Assembly (NCBI GenBank): GCA_910578525.1
Contig: CAJTRF010000008.1
Location: 1 to 35,249, forward strand
DNA length: 35,249 bases
Direction: 5' to 3'
DNA from: an uncultured Mycoplasmatales bacterium
GTDB taxonomy: Bacteria; Bacillota_I; Bacilli_A; Mycoplasmatales; Mycoplasmoidaceae
Shown here: positions 9,327 through 17,625 of the stretch, piece by piece
Position numbering within the stretch: position 1 is the stretch's first letter
Layout of the letters: each line of letters begins with the position of its first letter
Made by a program: the position numbers and the translations under genes
The notes under the pieces: generated by a model
The model's input: only the letters and a program-made list of their open reading frames with translations
What the model was told of the DNA's origin: nothing
Databases searched by the model: none

Positions 9327-10070
9327 ATGTTATTAAAAAATAAAGTTGCAATCATTACTGGTGGAACAAGAGGAATTGGTTTTGAAATAGCAAGACAATT
9401 TATTATTAACGGAGCAAATGTAGCTATTTGTGGTTCAAGAGATGAAACTGTTAATAATGCTTTAACATTGTTAAAGCAAGAATTTAAAGACTTAAATATC
9501 CTAGGTTTTAAAACTAAATTAACTGATGAACAAGAAGTTAACGACATGTTTAAACAAGTTGAAGAACATTTTGGAAAAATAGATATTTTAGTTAACAATG
9601 CAGGTGTGTCATCTGCTACTCCAATTCAAAATTACACAGCAGAAGAATACGATAAGATTGTTAACATTAATATCAAATCTGTCTTTATTTGTTCAAAAGT
9701 AGCTGTAAGCTACTTAGCTAAAACTAAAGGTGTTATTTTAAATACAAGTTCAATGGTAAGTAAATATGGACAACCATCTGGAATAATGTATCCAGTAAGT
9801 AAATTTGCTGTTAATGGATTAACTATCTCATTAGCTAGAGAATTAGCAAGCAAACATATAAGAGTAAATGCAGTTGCTCCTGGTATAACAAAGACAGACA
9901 TGGTTAAAGCATTACCAGATGCTGTTATTCAACCATTAATTAAAACAATACCTTTAGGTCGTATTGGAGAACCTAAAGATATTGCTAATGCTTTTGTGTT
10001 TTTAGCTAGCGATATGGCTAGTTATATCACAGGCGAAGTCATCCATGTAGATGGATGCGCTCGTGCATAA
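9327..10070 (+). CDS. Short-chain dehydrogenase/reductase, FabG-like
   Basis: 247 residues, the classic SDR length. TGGTRGIG (about residues 11-18) is the NAD(P)-binding TGxxxGxG motif. NNAG, the catalytic Ser in NTSSM, and YPVSK (YxxxK) complete the active site, and the C-terminus has the ITGEVIHVDG motif. It resembles 3-oxoacyl-ACP reductase. Most mycoplasmas lack a full fatty-acid synthesis pathway, so the substrate may be another carbonyl compound; the name fabG would be too specific. It lies two bases after pepA and ends exactly where the convergent gpmI ends, with no intergenic base. Confidence 0.88.
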   Translation: MLLKNKVAIITGGTRGIGFEIARQFIINGANVAICGSRDETVNNALTLLKQEFKDLNILGFKTKLTDEQEVNDMFKQVEEHFGKIDILVNNAGVSSATPIQNYTAEEYDKIVNINIKSVFICSKVAVSYLAKTKGVILNTSSMVSKYGQPSGIMYPVSKFAVNGLTISLARELASKHIRVNAVAPGITKTDMVKALPDAVIQPLIKTIPLGRIGEPKDIANAFVFLASDMASYITGEVIHVDGCARA

Positions 10071-11588
10071 TTAATCAACTAATAATGGTTTTCCTGTCAT
10101 TTCAGTAGGAATTTCAATATTCAAATATTTTAATATAGTAGGTGCTATATTACATAATGCAGCTTGTTCATTAGACAAGTTAATGTTGTGGTCTGTAATT
10201 ATGAAAGGAACAGGATTTGTTGTATGTTTTGTTACTGGTTTACCAGATTCATCAGCCATCTCGTCAGCGTTTCCGTGATCCGCAGTGATAAACAATGTTG
10301 TTTTTGTTTCTTGAGCTTTATCATAAATTCTAGAAACCATTTCATCAACTGTTTCTACAGCCTTAATAGCAGCTTTAAGATTGCCAGTATGACCAACCAT
10401 ATCACCATTAGCAAAATTAACAATGATAACATCAGTTTTATCCATTTCATTAAGTAACTTATCAGTCACTTCTAAAGCTGACATTTCAGGTTGTAAATCA
10501 TAAGTCGCTACTTTTGGTGAATTTACAAGAATCTTTTTTTCATTAGGGAAATCAATTTCTTTTCCGCCATCAAAAAAGAATGTAACATGTGCATACTTTT
10601 CAGTTTCAGCAATTCTTAATTGCTTTTTATTATGATCTGCTAACACTTGACCAAAAGTGTTTTTAATCACTTGTGGTGGGTAAGCTACCATTGAAGGAGT
10701 GATTCCTTCATAATTCATCATTGTAACAAAGAAAATATTTTCTTTGTGAACATTCTTGTAGTCATAATAATGACTACCATAAATCATGTGAGTTAATTGT
10801 CTAGCACGGTCTGGTCTAAAGTTAGCAAAGATGACTGCATCATTGTTCATTAAAGTAATTTGTTCTTTAGAAACTCCTTTATTGTATGCAGGTAAGATAA
10901 ATTCATCAGTAACATCTTTTTCATATGAACCTTGTACATATTTAATAGGATCTAAGAAACAGTTATCAGTTTCACAGGTAATAGCTTTATAAGCTAATTC
11001 AACACGATCTCATCTTTTGTCACGATCCATTGCATAATATCTTCCAGAAATTGTAGCTAACAACCCATTACATGATTGTAATTTAGATAAAATGATTGGT
11101 AGATCATTAATAAATGTTTTAGGATCTACATCTCGTCCATCGCTAAAACAATGTAAAATTGGTTGAACATTGTTTTGGTAAGCCAAATCAATTAAAGCTA
11201 AAATGTGGTTAAGATTTGAATGAACTCCACCATTAGAGCATAAACCCATAATGTGAAACTTAGAATGATGCTTTTTAACGTGATCAATTGCTTTTATAAA
11301 AGCCTCATTCTTATAGAATTGTCCGTCTTCTAATTCTTTATTTATTAAAGAAAGACCTGTATAAACAATTCTTCCTGCCCCAATATTTAAATGACCAACT
11401 TCTGAATTACCCATTTGACTATCTGGTAATCCTACATAGTGACCAGAAGCTTGTAATTGTGTATGTGGATATTCTTTTAACAATTTATCTAAACATGGAG
11501 TTTTAGCTAATGCCACTGCATTATTTTTGGTATTAGCATTAATACCAACTCCATCCATAATAATTAATATTGCTTTACTATTTCTCAT
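10071..11588 (-). CDS. gpmI: 2,3-bisphosphoglycerate-independent phosphoglycerate mutase
   Basis: 505 residues, read through one UGA Trp codon (DRW at about residue 193). Alkaline-phosphatase superfamily metal sites are visible: IIMDGVG, the phosphoserine nucleophile in MGNSEVGHLNIGAGR (Ser about 61), FANFRPDRARQ, NFANGDMVGHTG, and TADHGNADE. It converts 3- to 2-phosphoglycerate in glycolysis using two Mn ions. Its start overlaps the end of tpiA by 11 bases, so the two glycolytic genes are translationally coupled. I see no terminator between it and the convergent SDR gene. Confidence 0.97.
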
Positions 11589-12381
11589 TTTGTTTCTTTG
11601 CTCTTATATATTCAGGACAAGATGTAATAATCTTGTAAAGGCTTTCTGCTTTCATTGATGCTCCACCAATTAATCCACCATCAACATTATCTAATGATAA
11701 GATATCTAAAGCATTTTCTGGTTTAAGACTTCCACCATATAGAATTCTTACAGAATTTCCGGCATTACCAAAAATATTTACAAGAATTTTTCTAATTTTA
11801 TTGCATGTAGTTTTAATTTCATTAATTGTTGGAGTTATACCAGTACCGATTGCTCAAATAGGTTCATATGCAATAATTACTTGACTAGCCAATTCTGGTG
11901 AAATATTTGCACAATCAGCAACTAATTGCTTTTCAAGAACAGCAATTGTTTTTTTCTTTTTATATTCAGTTAATGATTCACCAATACAAATAATTGGAAC
12001 CATTTTGTTATCAAGTAGCTTTAATGCCTTTGCATTAATCATAGTGTCAGATTCATGTAAGTATTGTCTTACTTCTGAATGACCTAAAATTACATAGTTA
12101 ATATCAAATTCTTTTAATTGAGAATAAGAAATTTGAGAAGTATATGCACCTTTTTCAATACCAGCAGCATTTTGTGCACCAACTATAATGTTACTTTTTA
12201 GCATACTACGTGCTGGTAGTATTGATAAAAATGTTGGAGCAACGCCATATTGAATATTGGTTTTCTTTAAAATTTTGTCTTTTCTAGTTAATTTGTTAAA
12301 TGTTTTACTGAAAGTACTTACATCATTATAAATCATGTTCATTTTTCAGTTTCCAAAGATAAATTTGCTATTTTTCTTCAT
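11578..12381 (-). CDS. tpiA: Triosephosphate isomerase
   Basis: 267 residues. The true start is at 12381, giving the family N-terminus KFIFGNWKMN with the active-site Lys; the Trp there is UGA. The catalytic His lies in VILGHSEVR, the catalytic Glu in IAYEPIWAIGTG (again with a UGA Trp), and the phosphate loop is LYGGSLKPEN...GGLIGGAS. It interconverts dihydroxyacetone phosphate and glyceraldehyde 3-phosphate. An AAAGGG stretch a few bases before the ATG is a fair ribosome binding site. It is first in a two-gene unit with gpmI. Confidence 0.97.
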
Positions 12382-12410
12382 TTTTGTACCCTTTATTTAT
12401 TGATAAATTA

Positions 12411-12416
12411 ATTATA
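12411..12416 (-). promoter_or_regulatory. -10 box (TATAAT) of tpiA-gpmI
   Basis: On the minus strand a perfect TATAAT ends about 29 bases before the tpiA ATG at 12381. It is the best promoter candidate for the glycolytic pair. No clear -35 is seen. Confidence 0.5.
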
Positions 12417-12515
12417 TTAGTAATTGATAGAATAAAATGATTAAAAATTAATATCCAATATTTTTATTTGTTGTTACAATATTCAATTTACTTTTATTCA
12501 AAAAACAAGTAAATA

Positions 12516-12656
12516 TTATTTGATTGAAGTTAACTCATGCGCTTCTAGATCAAATGCATAAGCTTCAAGAGCAAGTGTATATCTAATTGTTAAAGTTACT
12601 ATTAGAATTGCTGTTAGTATGAAATTTAATGAGATTATATTGTTAACACTACTCAA
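12516..12656 (-). other. Possible small membrane-peptide ORF or gene remnant
   Basis: A 46-codon frame with only a TTG start and an in-frame TAA two codons before it. It encodes a hydrophobic stretch (ISLNFILTAILIVTLTI) followed by an amphipathic tail (RYTLALEAYAFDLEAHEL) before TAA. The tail is more protein-like than chance AT-rich translation, so it could be the end of a lost membrane protein. No ribosome binding site is seen and I recognise no family. Confidence 0.25.
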
Positions 12657-12704
12657 AAGTTAAACCATAATTTACATCTTTAATACAGTTAAGGCTGTTC
12701 TTGA

Positions 12705-12785
12705 TGTTTTTAATAAAAACAACATTAAGAGTTTTTACAAAAAACACTAAGTAAAGGACAACTTTGCATTTTTAATAAAAATGCA
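12705..12785. repeat. Two short palindromes sharing a TTTTTAATAAAAA core
   Basis: TGTTTTTAATAAAAACA (12705-12721) and a 21-base relative with TGCA ends (12765-12785) have the same core, are each perfectly palindromic and lie 43 bases apart. They sit just upstream of the TTGACA box of the large BspA-like gene. They may be protein-binding sites or hairpins; chance in AT-rich DNA is possible. Confidence 0.4.
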
Positions 12786-12802
12786 TATAATTATCTTTGT
12801 AA

Positions 12803-12849
12803 TTGACAAATTATTAGTTTGTTATGAGTAATATATATATATATATATA
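12803..12849 (+). promoter_or_regulatory. Promoter with TTGACA -35 and a (TA)n tract at the -10/start region
   Basis: TTGACA, the full -35 consensus and rare in this window, is at 12803-12808. Around 20 bases downstream an uninterrupted alternating AT run fills 12831-12849, with TAATAT at 12829-12834 as possible -10. Slippage in the tract would change -10 position or spacing. It is the only promoter candidate for the large BspA-like gene, because just 28 bases lie between the later hairpin and the ATG. Confidence 0.5.
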
Positions 12850-12872
12850 AGATCAAATTTAAACTTATGCGT

Positions 12873-12908
12873 AAATCTACTAGGTAATTTTTAACTAGTA
12901 GATTTTTT
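12873..12908 (+). terminator. Terminator-like hairpin in the leader of the large BspA-like gene (possible attenuator)
   Basis: A perfect 10-bp stem (12873-12882 with 12896-12905) with a 13-base loop that can pair further inside, followed by a T-run (12903-12908). It has the form of an intrinsic terminator on the plus strand, but no plus-strand gene ends upstream; the preceding gene, tpiA, runs the other way. It therefore falls in the 5' leader, between promoter and ATG at 12937. Confidence 0.6.
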
Positions 12909-12936
12909 GTCAACAAAATATAAAGAGAGGAAAATT

Positions 12937-15900
12937 ATGAACAAAAAAACAATTATAAAAATAGTATCTTCATGTTTTAGCGCTGGCATACTTGCTTGTC
13001 CAGCAATTACATCATCTATTAATACTAATAATACTAGCGTAAACAAAAAAGATATTGTTTTAAATGATACAATAGATAATACTGTTAAAAATGATGATCC
13101 CAAAACATCAAATTCTAAAGTTAATTATTTATCAGAAATAATTTCTGTTGCTGCTAATCGAGTAATTGAATTAGTAGAAGGAAATGTAGAAGCAACAGGT
13201 ACTATAAATCTTTGTTTGGTAAAAGAATATCAACAAGACAATATGACATTCAAATATGCATATCACATGGTTGGTAATAATAATCTTGTTACAAATGAAA
13301 ACTGTACTTACAAAATTATTCCAAGTATTGACATTGAAGGATATGGAGAATATGAAATAACTAGAATCACTGATCAGGTTTTTGGTCAAACAACCAAAGG
13401 AAAAATAATTATTTCGGATACATTGACTCACATTTATAATGGATTTAATAATTCAGGAGTTAATGAAATAGATTTTTCTCAAGCAAAATCATTAAAAATT
13501 ATTGGTGAAAGATCTTTTTCTGGATGCTTAAATTTAACATCAATTGATTTTTCAAATGCAACAAAATTAGAAAAAATAGAATATTCTGCATTTTCTTATT
13601 GTAATGCAATTACAAGCATTAATTTTACTGGTGCTACTTCGCTTGAAAGTATCGAATACGAAGCGTTTAAAGGTTGTTCAGGATTGGGGAGTTTGGAAGA
13701 TGGACTTAAAATTAATTGTCCATCATTAAAATATCTAGGTGAAGGGGTATTTTATGAATCAAATTTGAAAAAAATTGATTTGTTTTCAACTAGTATTGTT
13801 GAAATTGGTGCAGATTGTTTTTATGGTAGTGAAGAATTAACAAAAGTTATACTTCCAAATACACTTCAAAGAATATATCAAGAAGCATTTGCTTGTTGCA
13901 CAAAATTAACTACTGTAAATTTAAATGAATGTGAAAATTTGTATAGAATTGATGGCGGTGTATTTCGTGAGTGCGACCTACAACCAGCAATTATTTTTCC
14001 AAAAAAATTACAACAAATTGGAAATAATACATTTAGCGGAAATATTAATTTGCAAAATATTGATTTTACCAATTGTACAAAATTAAAAAAAATAGAGCCT
14101 TATGCATTTTCAGGTTGTAATAAATTAAGTGGAAAATTGTGAATTCCATCTTCAGTAAGATCTATAGGTGCTTGTGCATTTGGTAGTAGAACGACTAAAG
14201 ATGTTAATTTTTCAGACATTTATTTTAATTGAACAAAATCAGAGTTAATTAGCTTAGATGATAAAATTGATTTATCAATAAATTGACATCCTGAGATAGC
14301 TACTGGTGAAGCAGGAACCAAAATTCATGTATTAGACAACACTGCTCAATATTATTATGGTATTGATAACTTTTTCGACAAAATAGACATTTTAGATGTA
14401 TGAAAACCATGAATTCAACCAAGCGATTTACTTCAAGGTGAAAAACCATACTCACATGAAACTATTCGTGTTCTAGCAAAAGATATTTTGTCTGAACAAA
14501 ATATTCAAGGAGATGCTACTTTAGATGTATACACTGATGAAAATAGTAATGAAAGTTATATACTAACTAGTTTGTTAATAACTTCAGATACTAACATTCC
14601 AACTATCACAATTAATGATTCATATCAAGGTAAAAAAATTACTGCAATTTCCTCTAAGTGTGTAGGTGTTTCTAAATTTGTTGAAAAACTAACTTTACCA
14701 AGTGATTTATTGTTTATAGGAAAAGAGGCATTTAATATTTATAATCCGGGCCATTTTAGCTGTGATTTTGTTGATTTTTCAAGATGTTCTAAACTTGAAA
14801 AAATTGGTGAATGTGCTTTTAATAATTGTGATATTAACGCTGCCAATATAAATAAAGCAACTAGTTTAAGAACAATTGAATATAGAGCGTTTTTTAATTC
14901 AGATTGTGAAGGTATTAAATATTTTGATCCTTATGAACCAACTAAATTAGATTTAAGCAATTTACATAATTTAAAATCAATTGAAGCAGGAAGTTTTTGA
15001 GGATGCTTTAGCCTTAAAAATGAAGATAATGAATTGATGGATTTAATTCTACCTGACAATATTGAATATATTGGAGCTTCATGTTTTTCAAGAGATTTAG
15101 ATACACATCCTTATGAATCTAAGATAAAAAGAATAGATATGACGAATTCAAAATCTCTTAAAAAAATTGGGACACGTGCTTTTTATATTTGTCAAAATCT
15201 AGAAACTATTGTTGACTCAACAAGATCTGAGGAAGTAGTTGGACTTCCAGAAGAAATTCAAGAAATTGGAGACAATGCTTTTAGTTATACAAAATTAACA
15301 GGAAAATTAATAGTACCAAAAAATATTACGTCAATAAACGATTACTGTTTTGAAAAGTGTAATCTAACAGATATCGATTTTAGTCTTGCAAAAAATTTAA
15401 AATATATTGGTGATGGTGCATTCAATAGAAATTATTCGTTAAAATCAATAAACCTTGAAAAAGCTACTTCATTAAAACAAATCGGTACTACTATTAAAAA
15501 AGACTATAGTTATGTTTTTGGTGGATGCAGAAGTCTAACTGGTACTTTAGGTATACCAAATAGTGTTAATTATATAAATAATTTTACATTTAGTGCTGTT
15601 AGTGATGCTGATGGTCCTACATTTAATTCAGTAAATTTATATTGAACAACAAGTCATTTATCATTAAGTAAAACTGAAGATAATTCAATTACTTTGAACG
15701 AAAATTGATATCCAAAATTGACTCCTGATGTAAAAGTGAACATAGTTGACGGAACCGAAAATTTATATACAGATTTAACAAACTTTCCTCAAGAATGAAT
15801 AAATCGTTTTCCTACAAGCGATAAGTTATATGCAGGAATTAAATTTATAGGTGAATATAAATTAGAAAACATTTCTACATCTGCTATAAAAGAATTTACA

Positions 15901-16278
15901 AGAAGCTATGCTAACATTGTAACAGACAATATTAAGTATATTGATTCTAATGGTACAATAGATGATTCAGTTACCCCAAATTTAAATGATTTTTCTTATA
16001 GTTTAGAAGCTGAAAATGGAACAGACCTATCTAGTTTAGGTATTATTATAGATTCTAATGGTGTAATTTCTATAAAAAGTAAACGCACTTGAAAAGGCAA
16101 TATAAGGATTGTCATTAAGGAATCAAAATATGGTTATATATTAAAAACTGACTATTTCTATTGTAAAATAAGTTCAATTTGAACTCTTTTACCATTAATA
16201 TTAGGAATTACTCTTGGATGTATACTATTAATCGGAATAATTGTTTTATTGATCAAAAGAAGAAAAAATAAAAAATAA
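12937..16278 (+). CDS. Large BspA-like leucine-rich-repeat protein, C-terminally membrane anchored
   Basis: 1113 residues in one frame through UGA Trp codons; I checked the connecting stretches for TAA and TAG and found none. ATG 12937 is chosen because AGAGAGGA lies 8 bases before it and it gives a signal peptide (MNKKTIIKIVSSCFSAGILA). The body has two similar units: a beta-rich preamble, LRR_5/BspA repeats (about 141-425 and 550-905), and a linker with NWHPEI/NWYPKL and VLDNT/IVDGT motifs. A beta-sandwich-like stretch precedes a C-terminal transmembrane helix (about 1083-1104) and a basic tail RRKNKK. So this protein is anchored at its C-terminus, unlike the lipoproteins at the left end. 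It is probably an adhesin. Confidence 0.9.
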
Positions 16279-16318
16279 TAGTAAATATATTTTCAATATA
16301 TATACATATATACTAATT

Positions 16319-16752
16319 AATGATCTGGTATCCTAAGGCGTTTTTGAAGAATCCGGTGTTGAATTATTAAGAACAAACCACAAAGAAAATAGGTACCCAG
16401 TTGTATTACGTCTTACATTCATATTAGGTGGAACTAGTAGTGGTTTTACATACAATTTAAAAGAATTAATTGAATTATAGAAAACACTTTAATTCAATCA
16501 CTTGTTAACCAAATATAAATGAAAAAAAGTGTTAAAATTTATAAAAATTTTAAATGTGCATCATTGTGATAATAAAATTATTACTATCTGTGGAATGGAA
16601 AATATTGACCTAGTTATTTATGAAAGAACTCGATTATTGTTACTCCGATAATGACTTTGTCCAAAAAGGATGAGAACATATTGATTAAGAGCACAACTAA
16701 ATTATTTAAACCATTAAAATTACTAAAGAAACATTATTTTGATAAGATTAAT
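16319..16752 (+). pseudogene. carB: Decayed fragment of carbamoyl-phosphate synthase large subunit
   Basis: Translation gives three CarB landmarks in the right order. First, GVFEESGVELLRTN is joined by deletion to YPVVLRLTFILGGTSSGFTYN (16337-16480), matching the YPVIVRPxFTLGGTGGGxAYN ATP-grasp motif. Then DNKIITICGMENID (about 16568-16609) matches DNCIxVCxMENxD in the same frame after two stop codons. After a frameshift, IIVTPIMTLSKKD (from 16633) matches SIxVAPxQTLxDKxY. Internal deletion, stops and a frameshift show it is not functional. Only the middle of the first ATP-grasp domain remains. Confidence 0.82.
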
Positions 16753-16884
16753 AAAATTTTTTTATTCATAAAACAACGAAAATACTGGGGTTTTTCAATA
16801 AATGAAAAAATTTTTTACAAAAATCAGTAACTAAAACCATAGATATATAGTGAAGGGATAAATAGCATATTTAAACCTTCATGA
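16753..16884. other. Non-coding AT-rich spacer
   Basis: No open frame, RNA gene or clear terminator is seen. Two T-rich stretches (around 16755-16762 and 16812-16820) are part of an imperfect inverted repeat. It may be residual sequence from the decayed carB gene, but I could not read any CarB motif here. Confidence 0.4.
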
Positions 16885-17253
16885 ATGGTAACTAAAGCAC
16901 ACATAAATACATTAATACAAATGGTACTTTTATTTAATACATTAAAATATGATAAAGTCAAAAATTTAAATTCTTTAATTGAAAATGGCAAACCTCGAAC
17001 ATTCAATGTTCTTTATAACTGCAATGATATAATAATATTACAACCTATGAAACAGCGAGTTAGCAAACCAGGTAAGTCAGGTATGAAACAAAAATCATTA
17101 AGACAAATAGTCTTAGAAGGTTTTGCAAGACAAGAAGAACGTTGGGAATGTCAAGAACAATTTAATAAACAGGTAATAAATCGTTTAGATAGACATGATC
17201 AATTGTTTCAAATGGTTCTTGATCAATTCAAGAAGCATAAATGAATTGAATAA
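16885..17253 (+). CDS. Hypothetical small protein with charged coiled-coil C-terminus
   Basis: Up to 122 residues, including one UGA Trp near the end (HKWIE). The last 60 residues (from MKQKSLRQIVLEGF to DQFKKHK) are strongly helical and heptad-like, rich in Gln, Arg and Glu, as in small mycoplasma coiled-coil proteins. The start is uncertain: ATGs at 16885, 16921 and 17047 are in frame, none with a good ribosome binding site; the shortest gives about 68 residues. I do not recognise a family. It lies between the carB remnant and the double-glycine-type peptide gene, 49 bases upstream of the latter. Confidence 0.5.
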
Positions 17254-17259
17254 ATTTAA

Positions 17260-17285
17260 AACTAAATACTACTAAATATTTAGTT
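17260..17285. other. Inverted repeat between the coiled-coil and peptide genes
   Basis: A perfect 9-bp stem, AACTAAATA with TATTTAGTT, around an 8-base loop. It is not followed by a T-run on the plus strand, so it is not a typical terminator. It sits about 17 bases before the peptide ATG and could be an operator or an mRNA structure controlling translation. Confidence 0.45.
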
Positions 17286-17302
17286 AAAAGAAAGGAATAA
17301 AT

Positions 17303-17554
17303 ATGAAAAAAATTAGTCAAGATCTGAAGAAAAAGACTAATGGCGGTTTAGGTGTTATGGCTGCGTGAGTAGCAGTTATGGCTGTTACAATGATTGCTAG
17401 CACCATAGGCTCAACAATTACTAGTGTAGTGGATAAAGTCACAACTGACTCAAGTAATAGCCAAAAGTCTTATTCTACTTCAAATGCTAAAAAATCTACT
17501 TATGTAAGAATGTCTCCATTTCCAAACAGAAGTGCAGTAAGCATGTGAATGTAA
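17303..17554 (+). CDS. Small peptide with double-glycine-type leader, bacteriocin-like
   Basis: 83 residues, with UGA Trp codons at positions 22 and 82. A good Shine-Dalgarno (AAAGGA) lies 7 bases before the ATG, and a perfect terminator follows, so this is a real gene. The first 15 residues, MKKISQDLKKKTNGG, look like a short charged leader ending in Gly-Gly, the cut site of C39-peptidase ABC exporters. The following LGVMAAW...STIGSTI stretch is a hydrophobic or membrane-active helix, and the tail is polar and Ser/Lys-rich, ending MWM. The leader lacks the usual hydrophobic residue at -4. No exporter or immunity gene is in the window. A single-span membrane protein is the alternative. Confidence 0.6.
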
Positions 17555-17574
17555 TTCAGATTTATCAAATAATT

Positions 17575-17602
17575 AAGTATTAATCTATATTAATACTTTT
17601 TT
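17575..17602 (+). terminator. Rho-independent terminator after the bacteriocin-like peptide gene
   Basis: A perfect 10-bp stem (17575-17584 with 17589-17598), 4-base loop CTAT, and T-run to 17602. It starts 20 bases after the peptide stop codon. It also insulates rpoD, whose -10 begins four bases later. Confidence 0.85.
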
Positions 17603-17605
17603 ATT

Positions 17606-17611
17606 TATAAT
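17606..17611 (+). promoter_or_regulatory. -10 box (TATAAT) of rpoD-trmK
   Basis: A perfect TATAAT 14 bases before the ATG at 17626, directly after a strong terminator. The predicted leader is about 8 bases with no Shine-Dalgarno sequence. No good -35 is possible except within the terminator stem. Confidence 0.55.
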
Positions 17612-17625
17612 ATAAAACTAATTAT

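Noticed and set aside
12831..12849. TA tract as an origin of replication
   Set aside because: No dnaA gene or DnaA boxes (TTATCCACA-like) were seen around it; its position fits a promoter better.
13171..13431. Minus-strand frame inside the large BspA-like gene
   Set aside because: The translation is Cys/Phe/Ile-rich noise antisense to a well-supported coding region.
16824..17006. Minus-strand 60-codon frame
   Set aside because: It is opposite the coiled-coil gene, is interrupted without a ribosome binding site and gives no recognisable protein; a shadow.
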